The notes below the pieces were generated by a model. It ran no database searches. It was not told the DNA's origin and saw only the letters and a program-made list of their open reading frames with translations. The position numbers and the translations under genes are program-made. Positions 1 through 6,027 of a DNA stretch of 9,941 nucleotides are shown piece after piece. This stretch comes from Campylobacteraceae bacterium. Lineage in GTDB: Bacteria > Campylobacterota > Campylobacteria > Campylobacterales > Sulfurovaceae. The DNA is taken from assembly GCA_027063105.1 (NCBI GenBank), contig JAMOSL010000108.1:1-9941 (forward strand), written 5' to 3'. Numbering within the stretch: the first letter of the stretch is position 1; each line of letters begins with the position of its first letter.

Positions 1-691
1 GTGTAGGAATATTAAGATATAAATTTGTATTTCTTGTAATTGGTGTATATTTTCCATTTGCACCTACATAATCTTGTAGCTTACCAACGAGTTCATTTAT
101 AGACGATATATCTTTAGAAATTGTTTTAGTTGTGCCAATATGTGCCTTAATATCTAATCCACTTTTTTTTGCCATCATATAAACTTCATAAGATGAATAT
201 ATAGAATTTCCTACTTTTAATTTAGTAGCTTGTTCAATCTCAGCAGATGAAATGAAAGCTTTTTGAGCAAAATTTTTATCTTTTTTTAGCTCTTTTTCTA
301 TCGCTTTAGAAGCTTTTTCATAATCATTTGCTTTTCTCTCTACAATATCCCAATCGGCTTTAGAGTAAAACTCTACTTCTGCTGATATGTTTTCACTATA
401 TTTAATGACAGTTAAGGCAGCTGTCATAGGTGTAGATGCTTTTGGTAAAATATCTTTACCTTCAAATAAAAGTGCATTTATAAAAGATGACTTTCCAGCT
501 TTTACCTGCCCTACAATTCCAATCCTAAGTACACCATCTTTAGATACTACGCTATTTATTTTTTCATCAAATTTATCACCTGTTAAATCAAGTATATTAT
601 TACTTATAGCTTTAAATAAATTTACATCATTTGTATCTATAAAATTATTTATTTTTTTAAATTGTTGCTTTATATCTTCTAGTTTATTCAT
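1..691 (-). CDS. Dynamin-like GTPase, N-terminal part (runs off left edge)
   Basis: About 230 residues are readable from the ATG at 691 to the window edge with no stop; the rest of the gene lies outside. After an N-terminal region of about 55 residues the G domain starts with a P-loop GQVKAGKSS (residues 61-69), the form typical of bacterial dynamin-like proteins. The switch I region follows, with LPKASTPMTA (82-91, probable G2 Thr90). A long, Lys/Glu-rich insertion (about 103-170) then leads to GKYTPITRNT, a stretch that in LeoA-like dynamins comes just before the G3 DTPG strand; G3 and G4 would be just past the edge. Family role: GTP-driven membrane binding or remodelling. The start overlaps the stop of the upstream GTPase gene (ATGA, 688-691), with GGAG at 700-703, so translation is probably coupled. 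Two adjacent dynamin genes recall the Campylobacter jejuni DLP1/DLP2 pair, which form a hetero-oligomer; a similar partnership is inferred. Composition is very AT-rich. Confidence 0.85.
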   Translation of the reverse strand, partial: MNKLEDIKQQFKKINNFIDTNDVNLFKAISNNILDLTGDKFDEKINSVVSKDGVLRIGIVGQVKAGKSSFINALLFEGKDILPKASTPMTAALTVIKYSENISAEVEFYSKADWDIVERKANDYEKASKAIEKELKKDKNFAQKAFISSAEIEQATKLKVGNSIYSSYEVYMMAKKSGLDIKAHIGTTKTISKDISSINELVGKLQDYVGANGKYTPITRNTNLYLNIPT

Positions 692-2520
692 ATTATTTTC
701 TCCAACTCTATTTTTGTATCTATATAATCACTATTCCATGGTTCCAATTGAATAGCCTTTTCAAGATTTTTAATTGCTTTTTTGATTTTATCTAAATTAT
801 AATATGCTAATCCTATAGTATAATAATTTCTAGCATCACTATCATCTAGTTCAATAGCTTTATTTAAATTTTTAATTGTTTCTGCATATTGTTGCATATT
901 AAAATATGTATTTCCAATTTCTAAATAGTATAATGGATTTGTATTATCTAATTTAGTTGCTTTATTAAAATTTTTTAAGGCTTCAGTAAAATGTTCAGAT
1001 TTAAAATATTTTCTACCATTTTGATATAAGCTATTGGCATCTATTTGCTGATTAAATAGTTTATCCATACTAGTTAATATTTCTGATAAATTATTATAAA
1101 TTTTACCATAAGCTTTAATATCTGTTTTGTTTTGATTTTTATCGTCTTTGATGCTATTTAAAATATTGTCAAATCCACTTAAATTAGAGACTATATCTGC
1201 ACCATATATATCTAACTCATTAAAAAGTTTTAATAATATAGAACTTTTATTTTTGCAATTTTCAATATAAGTATTATATTCTTCCAATATACTCAAAGTT
1301 TTCTCTTTGAAATCTGTTATTTTAACGATATTCTTATTATCTAAAAAATTAGTTATTTTATTATCAGAAAAATATTCTTCTCTATCATGAGAAGAATAAG
1401 CTACAATATCTTTATAATTTATATTGTACTTTACAAGAGTTTCTCGTATTGTTTCTAATATATTTATAATATCTTGTTTTGGTTTTTTATCTGCTTTATT
1501 CAAAACAAATAAAATATCTCCTTTAAAATTGAGACTCTTAATAAATTGAATATCTCCATCTCTAATAATTCCGTTATCAGCATCAATTAACCATATTAAA
1601 GAGTCTGCATTTATCAAATGTTTTTGAGCAATATTTTGGTCTATATTGGCATCACCATCAGCTTTTGAATATCCAGGTGTATCAAGAAATGCTATATTTT
1701 TATACGACATTGTATCTACATCTACTACAATTTTATTTATAATAGAAGTCAAACCAAAACCATAAATTTTATTAAATTCATGCGATATGGCTAGTAGTGA
1801 CTCTCTATCAATTTTAGAACGATTTCCATCTTGATTAAATGTATATATATTAATATCATCTGTAGATAAATTAGAACTCCCATCTTTTTTAACTATATAT
1901 GTAGGAATAGATGTAGTCGGTACAGAATTTATAGGCAATATGTCATCAGCATCTATATCTCTACCTAAAATAGAATTTAAAAATGATGATTTACCAGCAC
2001 TAAAGCTACCTCCAACACCAATATGAGTTTTATTTACAAGTTCAAAAAATTTTACATCTTCAGCTAATTCATCTCTAATATTAGTCAATGTATCATACAG
2101 TTCTGCTTCATTAGGGATAGAAATTTGATTTGTAAATTTAATAAAATCATTTTTTAAGAAATTATTAAATTCATCAAATTTTATCTCTAGTTGAGTTTTA
2201 TCATTTAATGAACTTTTCTTAATAATATTGGATATTAATCTCATACCTTTAATAGGATTATTAAGATAACTGTTATTAGAATCCAATAACTTCGAATTTT
2301 TAGTAAATATCTCTAATACTGCTTCTTTTTCTTCTTTTGAAATATCTTTAATTTTAATAGATAACTTTTCAAAAAGTTCATTAACTGAATCATTTGTAAG
2401 ACTATAATCTATTAAATTATTAATTATAAAATCTCTTGTTGTCTTTTGAAAAAAATTTGGGTTTTCATTTTCTATTTTTTCATTTGACTTATCTTCTTCT
2501 ACTTCATCCCATAAACTCAT
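688..2520 (-). CDS. Dynamin-like GTPase with C-terminal TPR repeats
   Basis: The protein has 610 residues from the ATG at 2520. I prefer this start to the in-frame ATG at 2562 because GGAGAT sits 4-6 bases upstream and the candidate promoter would place the transcript start near 2561. Residues 1-165 are a helical, charged region. The G domain has G1 GSFSAGKSS (171-179), G2 in VPTTS (about 200-204), G3 DTPG (280-283) and G4 NKAD (341-344). A helical segment (about 380-495) follows, then three TPR units (about 501-610) with the usual pattern of small and aromatic residues and EAL/NKAIELD-type ends. The GxxxAGKSS P-loop places it among dynamin-like GTPases. No transmembrane segment or long hydrophobic paddle is obvious, so any membrane contact may depend on the second GTPase or a TPR-bound partner. 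It is the first gene of a leftward operon, divergent from the ter genes. Very AT-rich: one 60-base line (1081-1140) has 10 G/C. Confidence 0.88.
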   Translation of the reverse strand: MSLWDEVEEDKSNEKIENENPNFFQKTTRDFIINNLIDYSLTNDSVNELFEKLSIKIKDISKEEKEAVLEIFTKNSKLLDSNNSYLNNPIKGMRLISNIIKKSSLNDKTQLEIKFDEFNNFLKNDFIKFTNQISIPNEAELYDTLTNIRDELAEDVKFFELVNKTHIGVGGSFSAGKSSFLNSILGRDIDADDILPINSVPTTSIPTYIVKKDGSSNLSTDDINIYTFNQDGNRSKIDRESLLAISHEFNKIYGFGLTSIINKIVVDVDTMSYKNIAFLDTPGYSKADGDANIDQNIAQKHLINADSLIWLIDADNGIIRDGDIQFIKSLNFKGDILFVLNKADKKPKQDIINILETIRETLVKYNINYKDIVAYSSHDREEYFSDNKITNFLDNKNIVKITDFKEKTLSILEEYNTYIENCKNKSSILLKLFNELDIYGADIVSNLSGFDNILNSIKDDKNQNKTDIKAYGKIYNNLSEILTSMDKLFNQQIDANSLYQNGRKYFKSEHFTEALKNFNKATKLDNTNPLYYLEIGNTYFNMQQYAETIKNLNKAIELDDSDARNYYTIGLAYYNLDKIKKAIKNLEKAIQLEPWNSDYIDTKIELEKII

Positions 2521-2524
2521 TTTT

Positions 2525-2530
2525 ATCTCC
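2525..2530 (-). promoter_or_regulatory. Ribosome binding site GGAGAT deciding the GTPase start
   Basis: On the minus strand GGAGAT precedes the ATG at 2520 by four bases (six from GGAG). No comparable site precedes the in-frame ATG at 2562, so the shorter 610-residue protein is preferred. Confidence 0.7.
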
Positions 2531-2567
2531 AATAATTTATTTTGAGTATAGATAGTAGCCAAAACAA

Positions 2568-2597
2568 CCTATATCTAACTTTTTTAATTTAAGTCAA
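2568..2597 (-). promoter_or_regulatory. Candidate sigma70-type promoter for the dynamin operon
   Basis: Read on the minus strand, TTGACT (2597-2592) and TATAGG (2573-2568) are separated by 18 bases. The -35 matches consensus at five of six positions; the -10 is weaker. Transcription would begin around 2561, giving a leader of about 40 bases before the ATG at 2520. Assigned from sequence only. Confidence 0.45.
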
Positions 2598-2601
2598 AAT
2601 T

Positions 2602-2621
2602 TAAGTTAACGTATTAACTTA
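2602..2621. promoter_or_regulatory. Inverted repeat, candidate operator of the divergent promoters
   Basis: TAAGTTAA-CGTA-TTAACTTA forms a perfect 8-bp inverted repeat around a 4-bp centre. A further TAAGT half-site lies at 2590-2594, as part of a direct repeat ATTTAAGT at 2587-2594 and 2599-2606 (12-bp period, about one helical turn). The palindrome overlaps the proposed rightward -35, and the extra half-site overlaps the proposed leftward -35. No T-run follows, so a dimeric regulator site is more likely than a terminator. No regulator gene is visible in the window. Confidence 0.5.
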
Positions 2622-2634
2622 TGTATGTTATAGT
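2606..2634 (+). promoter_or_regulatory. Candidate promoter for the first ter operon
   Basis: TTAACG (2606-2611) and TATAGT (2629-2634) are 17 bases apart. The -35 is only a 4/6 match, while the -10 matches TATAAT at five of six positions. The -35 lies inside the inverted repeat at 2602-2621, so a bound regulator could block or tune RNA polymerase. A leader of about 35 bases would precede the terD ATG at 2676, which has AAAGGA at 2664-2669. Confidence 0.45.
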
Positions 2635-2675
2635 TTTGAACTTTTAAAAAGTATCAAATATTCAAAGGATTCAAT

Positions 2676-3254
2676 ATGGCAATAAGTTTAAGTAAAGGTG
2701 GAAGAGTTTCACTAAGTAAAGAAGCTCCAGGATTAAAAAATATCAAAGTAGGTTTAGGCTGGGATGCAAATGCAACAGATACAGGAGCTCAATTTGACTT
2801 AGATGCGTCACTGTTTTTATTAGGTGCAGATGGTAAAGTTGTAAGTGACGAACATTTTATTTTTTATAATAACGCTACTTCTCCTGATGGTGCAGTTGTT
2901 CATCAAGGTGATAACCAAACTGGTGAGGGTGATGGTGATGATGAAGAGATTAAAATTGATTTATCAAAAATAGACTCTAAAGTAGAGAAAATTATTTTTA
3001 CAGTAACAATTGATGAAGCAGATAGTAGAGGGCAAAACTTTGGACAAGTAAATAATTCATTTATCAGAATTCTTAACCAAGATGGTGGTGCAGAAATTGC
3101 AAAATATGAGCTTGATGAAGATTATTCAAGTGAAACAGCTATTAATTTTGGTGAACTATATAGAAAAAATGATGGTTGGAACTTTAAAGCAGTAGGTGCT
3201 GGATTTAATGAAGGTTTAGCAGGATTCTGTAAAACTTATGGAGTAAGTGTATAA
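2676..3254 (+). CDS. terD: TerD/TerE-family calcium-binding stress protein (first copy)
   Basis: The 192-residue protein is the same length as enterobacterial TerD and shows the whole family pattern: MAISLSKGGRVSLSKEAP at the N terminus, VGLGWD, FDLDASLF (40-47), FYNN, SPDGAVVH, GDN (78-80), TGEGDGDDE (82-90), NFGQVNNSFIR and a C-terminal ELYRKNDGWNFKAVGAG. The acidic residues of DLD and of the GDN...GDGDDE loop are the calcium ligands known from TerD-family structures, and all are present. The stretch around SPDGAVVHQGDN also resembles TerE, so the exact paralogue name is not settled. Known role: cytoplasmic or membrane-associated part of the Ter complex, giving resistance to tellurite, some phages and pore-forming colicins. 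First gene after the divergent control region; the next start is two bases after its stop. AAAGGA precedes the ATG. Confidence 0.95.
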   Translation: MAISLSKGGRVSLSKEAPGLKNIKVGLGWDANATDTGAQFDLDASLFLLGADGKVVSDEHFIFYNNATSPDGAVVHQGDNQTGEGDGDDEEIKIDLSKIDSKVEKIIFTVTIDEADSRGQNFGQVNNSFIRILNQDGGAEIAKYELDEDYSSETAINFGELYRKNDGWNFKAVGAGFNEGLAGFCKTYGVSV

Positions 3255-3255
3255 A

Positions 3256-3861
3256 ATGGCTATTAACTTATCAAAAGGTCAAAAAATAAGCCTTAAAAAA
3301 GACAATGGAAGCGATTTAAACTCTTTTTGTGTTGGTGCAAACTGGGGTGCTATTGAGACAACAGGTCTTTTTGGTGGTAAAAAGAAAAAAGCTGTTGATT
3401 TAGATTTATCGGCAGGTGTGTTCGATAGTAATAAAAATATGACAGAAATTATTTATTTTGGTAATTTGCAGTCAGCAGGTATTTCTCACTCAGGTGATGA
3501 TACAACTGGTGATATTGATGGAGATGATGGACTTGATAATGAAGTTATAAATATCAATCTTTCTCAAATCCCTGCAAATATTGATAATGTTGTTTTTGTA
3601 CTTAATTCATTTCAAGGACAAGATTTTGCAACAATACCTTTTGCATCAATTAGACTTTATGAAGGTACACCTGAGCGTGTAAATAATATCGTAGCAACAT
3701 ATAATGTATCTAGTGATGCACAATTTTATGGATTTGTTTCTATGATTTTAGGTAAACTCTATAGAAGAAATGGAGAATGGAAATTTTCTGCAATTGGTGA
3801 ACCAACAAAAGATAAGAAATTAGAACAAACACTACAAACAGTAAAAGAAAAATATCTATAA
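3256..3861 (+). CDS. terZ: TerZ-like TerD-family protein
   Basis: The 201-residue protein starts at the ATG at 3256. An in-frame GTG at 3247 is only three bases from the Shine-Dalgarno GGAG (3240-3243) and inside terD, so it is unlikely. TerD fold: MAINLSKGQKISLKK, then the TerZ-type insertion GLFGGKKKKA (37-46) before the first acidic strand, here VDLDLS (47-52) rather than DLDAS. IYFGNLQSAGISHSGDD, INLSQIPANIDNVVFVLNSFQGQDF and LYRRNGEWKFSAIG all match TerZ better than TerD. The calcium loop departs from the family: GDDTTGDIDGDDGLDNE (80-96) instead of GDNxTGEGDGDDE, with several added residues. A charged, probably helical tail of about 22 residues ends the protein. It likely works with the neighbouring TerD/TerE proteins; the paralogue name is by resemblance only. 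Confidence 0.85.
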   Translation: MAINLSKGQKISLKKDNGSDLNSFCVGANWGAIETTGLFGGKKKKAVDLDLSAGVFDSNKNMTEIIYFGNLQSAGISHSGDDTTGDIDGDDGLDNEVININLSQIPANIDNVVFVLNSFQGQDFATIPFASIRLYEGTPERVNNIVATYNVSSDAQFYGFVSMILGKLYRRNGEWKFSAIGEPTKDKKLEQTLQTVKEKYL

Positions 3862-3869
3862 ATATTTTT

Positions 3870-3895
3870 AAGGTAGCTATTTTAGCTACCTTTTC
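3870..3895 (+). terminator. Intrinsic terminator after the terZ-like gene
   Basis: AAGGTAGCTA (3870-3879) pairs perfectly with TAGCTACCTT (3883-3892) around a three-base T loop. Including the last two bases of the stem, TTTT (3891-3894) follows the GC part. It begins nine bases after the terZ-like stop codon. It splits the ter genes into two transcription units or acts as an attenuator between them. Confidence 0.8.
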
Positions 3896-3902
3896 TATAG
3901 GT

Positions 3903-3929
3903 TTGATAGTCTTAAAAAGATTGTATAAT
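3903..3929 (+). promoter_or_regulatory. Promoter for the second ter operon
   Basis: TTGATA (3903-3908) and a consensus TATAAT (3924-3929) are separated by 15 bases, slightly short. It lies directly downstream of the terminator and gives a leader of about 45-50 bases before the ATG at 3984. The perfect -10 makes this the best promoter in the window. It would drive the six genes from the second terD to the HAD gene. Confidence 0.6.
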
Positions 3930-3983
3930 AAAATATTTAAGAGTTTCAAATCTATTAATAAATATAAATTAAAGGAGAGTAAA

Positions 3984-4559
3984 ATGGGAATTAATTTAAG
4001 TAAAGGTGGACGCATTGATCTATCTAAAGAAGCTCCAAGTTTAAAAAATGTAGGTATTGGATTGGGTTGGGATACCAATGAGAGTGATACTGGTGCAGAT
4101 TTTGATTTAGATGCGTCACTTTTTATGATAAACGCAAATGGTAAAATTCCAAATGAAAAGTTTTTTGTCTTTTATAATAACCTTACTTCCCCTGATGGTG
4201 CGGTTGTTCATAATGGAGATAATCGTACAGGTGAGGGTGAAGGAGATGATGAAAGTTTATCTATCAATATTTCATCACTTGATTCTAATATAGAAGAGTT
4301 AGTTTTTGTTGTAACTATAGATGAAGCACAACAAAGAAATCAGAATTTCGGACAAGTCAGTAATGCTTTTATTCGTATTTATGATATTGATACTAACAAA
4401 GAACTTGCTAAATATGATTTAGAAGAAGATTTTTCTACAGAAATAGCTATAGAATTTGGGCGACTTTATAAAAAAAATGGTTCTTGGAGATTTAAAGCAG
4501 TAGGATCAGGATTCAATTCTGGACTTCAGGGCTTTGTAGATAAATTTTTTGAAAATTAA
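3984..4559 (+). CDS. terD: TerD/TerE-family calcium-binding stress protein (second copy)
   Basis: The 191-residue protein starts at the ATG at 3984, six bases after AAAGGAG (3971-3977). A longer reading from a TTG at 3903 would begin inside the promoter and add an unrelated basic segment, so it is rejected. It aligns along its full length with the first TerD/TerE copy: MGINLSKGGR, IGLGWD, FDLDASLF (40-47), FYNNLTSPDGAVVH, GDN (78-80), TGEGEGDDE (82-90), NFGQVSNAFIR, LYKKNGSWRFKAVGSG. The DLD and GDN...GDDE calcium ligands are kept; the central GDG has become GEG. It is a duplicated paralogue, as is usual for ter loci, where several TerD-type proteins occur together. First gene of the second transcription unit, 11 bases before terB. 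Whether it is TerD or TerE cannot be settled by eye. Confidence 0.94.
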   Translation: MGINLSKGGRIDLSKEAPSLKNVGIGLGWDTNESDTGADFDLDASLFMINANGKIPNEKFFVFYNNLTSPDGAVVHNGDNRTGEGEGDDESLSINISSLDSNIEELVFVVTIDEAQQRNQNFGQVSNAFIRIYDIDTNKELAKYDLEEDFSTEIAIEFGRLYKKNGSWRFKAVGSGFNSGLQGFVDKFFEN

Positions 4560-4570
4560 AAAGGACAAAT

Positions 4571-5041
4571 ATGTTAGATTGGGACAAAATAAAGAGTAAG
4601 ACAAGTGAGCTTTATGGTGAAGCAGGTAAAAAGTTTAGACAATATACGCCAGAGAGCTTTTCTAAAGAAAAAAAGTTCGTTAATTCATTGGTCGTAAGTA
4701 TGGCACTGATGACAATGGCAGATAAAAAAGCTGAAACCCAAGAGATTATTGCAGCTCTTGAATTGATTAATGATATTGATGAAATTAATGATTTAAATCT
4801 TACAACAGAAGCGATAGAACTTTATGAGTTTCATATAGAAGAGATGTCAAAAGCTGTGGAGAGTCCTACAAAATGGATACTTATGGAAGCAAAACTACTT
4901 TCTGAGTTAGGAAAGATGAAAGCTTACCCTGAATATCCACCAATGATAGAAGCACTTATTGCCCATATTGCACAGAGTGATGGAAATTTAGACCCCTTAG
5001 AAGTTGTAATGCAAGATAAAATTTTAAGAGCTATTAAATAA
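4571..5041 (+). CDS. terB: TerB, tellurite-resistance helical metal-binding protein
   Basis: The 156-residue protein is close to the 151 residues of enterobacterial TerB. It is predicted all-helical and cytoplasmic. The two TerB acidic motifs are present: MADKKAETQE (49-58, with Asp51, Glu55, Glu58) and QSDGNLDPLE (135-144, with Asp137, Asp141, Glu144). In E. coli TerB these positions bind metal, and TerB joins TerC and TerD-type proteins in a membrane complex. Residues 86-118 hold the long central helices (YEFHIEEM...KWILMEAKLL). AAGGA (4561-4565) lies five bases before the ATG. The TAA stop shares its last base with the TerC start (TAATG), so the two are likely coupled in translation, in keeping with their known physical association. 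Confidence 0.88.
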   Translation: MLDWDKIKSKTSELYGEAGKKFRQYTPESFSKEKKFVNSLVVSMALMTMADKKAETQEIIAALELINDIDEINDLNLTTEAIELYEFHIEEMSKAVESPTKWILMEAKLLSELGKMKAYPEYPPMIEALIAHIAQSDGNLDPLEVVMQDKILRAIK

Positions 5042-6024
5042 TGAAGCATTTTCATGCTTCTATCGTTATTACCATTATTGGTTTAGCGATTGCCTTTTAT
5101 TTGGGAAGTTGGTATGCACTTTATATCACGGCTCTTTTGGCAATTTTGGAAGTTTCTCTCTCCTTTGATAATGCTGTGGTCAATGCGAAAGTATTGGAGA
5201 CGATGGAGCCAAAATGGCAAAAAAGATTTATCACTTTTGGTATTCCTATAGCCGTATTTGGTATGCGTTTTGTGTTTCCTGTGCTTATTGTTGCCATTGC
5301 AGGTAATTTGGGTGTGATGGAAACCTTTAATCTTGCACTGAATAAGCCTGATGAATATCAAAGCACTTTAGAGTCGGTTGAGACTCTAATTTATGCCTTT
5401 GGTGGGGCATTTTTGTTGATGGTCTTTTTTGATTTTATCTTTGATACAGACAGAGAAGAGAAGTGGATTAAAATAATTGAGGGAAGTAAAGTTCTCAATA
5501 AAGCAGGAAGCATTAATAATATTGAGATGATATTTGCCATAGCTATTGGACTTCTTTTGGTTTATTTGACATCTGATGCAGGAGTTGCTTTGGCGTATTT
5601 TGGTGGGGTATTCTTGCATTCTTTGATTGCCTCTTTAGATGAACTTCTTAGCACAGATGGTGTGCGTTCGGGGATTATGGGCTTCTTATATCTTGAAGTC
5701 TTAGATGCGTCATTTTCTTTTGATGGAGTCATCGGTGCGTTTGCTTTGAGTTCTAATATCTTTATTATTATGATAGGTTTAGGAATTGGTGCAATGTTTG
5801 TAAGAAGTCTTACACTCTATTTTGTAGAGGAAAAAACCCTCACCGAATATCGTTATCTTGAACATGGCGCTCATTATGCAATTTTAGCACTCTCTTTGGT
5901 GATGTTTGCCAAGATGTTTGTACATATCAACGAAATTATTGTAGGGACAATAGGGATAACATTTATTGCTATTGCTACTTATCACTCTCTACAAGCCAAC
6001 AAAAAAGAGAAAGAAGCAGTCTAA
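5041..6024 (+). CDS. terC: TerC-type integral membrane protein (DUF475 branch)
   Basis: The 327-residue protein has about eight hydrophobic segments (roughly 7-25, 27-45, 63-90, 115-135, 158-180, 183-200, 211-255, 275-318). The two inverted-repeat motifs of the TerC superfamily are clear: EVSLSFDN (37-44) and EVLDASFSFDG (219-229), whose acidic residues lie inside the membrane. GMRFVFP (74-80) and GAMFVRSLTLY (250-260) are the matching second helices of each repeat. The spacing and the HSLIASLDELLSTDGVRSG segment fit the DUF475 branch better than E. coli TerC. Superfamily members (Alx, MeeF/YkoY) export manganese; in Ter systems TerC anchors TerB and TerD-type proteins at the inner membrane. 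The start overlaps the terB stop by one base and lacks a strong Shine-Dalgarno, consistent with coupling. The following gene begins three bases after its stop. Confidence 0.9.
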   Translation: MKHFHASIVITIIGLAIAFYLGSWYALYITALLAILEVSLSFDNAVVNAKVLETMEPKWQKRFITFGIPIAVFGMRFVFPVLIVAIAGNLGVMETFNLALNKPDEYQSTLESVETLIYAFGGAFLLMVFFDFIFDTDREEKWIKIIEGSKVLNKAGSINNIEMIFAIAIGLLLVYLTSDAGVALAYFGGVFLHSLIASLDELLSTDGVRSGIMGFLYLEVLDASFSFDGVIGAFALSSNIFIIMIGLGIGAMFVRSLTLYFVEEKTLTEYRYLEHGAHYAILALSLVMFAKMFVHINEIIVGTIGITFIAIATYHSLQANKKEKEAV

Positions 6025-6027
6025 ACG

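Noticed and set aside
387..755. Plus-strand reading frame of 122 codons opposite the two GTPase genes
   Set aside because: It lies antisense to the coding P-loop region and GTPase junction, has a low-complexity Phe/Leu/Ser-rich translation and no Shine-Dalgarno; a shadow of the real genes.
2799..2812. TTAGATGCGTCACT repeated exactly at 4107-4120, and its first 12 bases at 5701-5712, as a DNA motif
   Set aside because: All three encode Leu-Asp-Ala-Ser in the TerD calcium motif or the TerC second motif; shared codon choice and paralogy explain it better than a binding site.
3740..4078. Minus-strand frame of 112 codons across the terminator and promoter
   Set aside because: It is antisense to two clear ter genes and the regulatory gap, with a Leu/Ile-rich translation produced by AT-rich DNA.
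5083..5619. Two minus-strand frames inside terC
   Set aside because: Both are antisense to transmembrane segments with conserved TerC motifs; their translations resemble no protein family I recognise.
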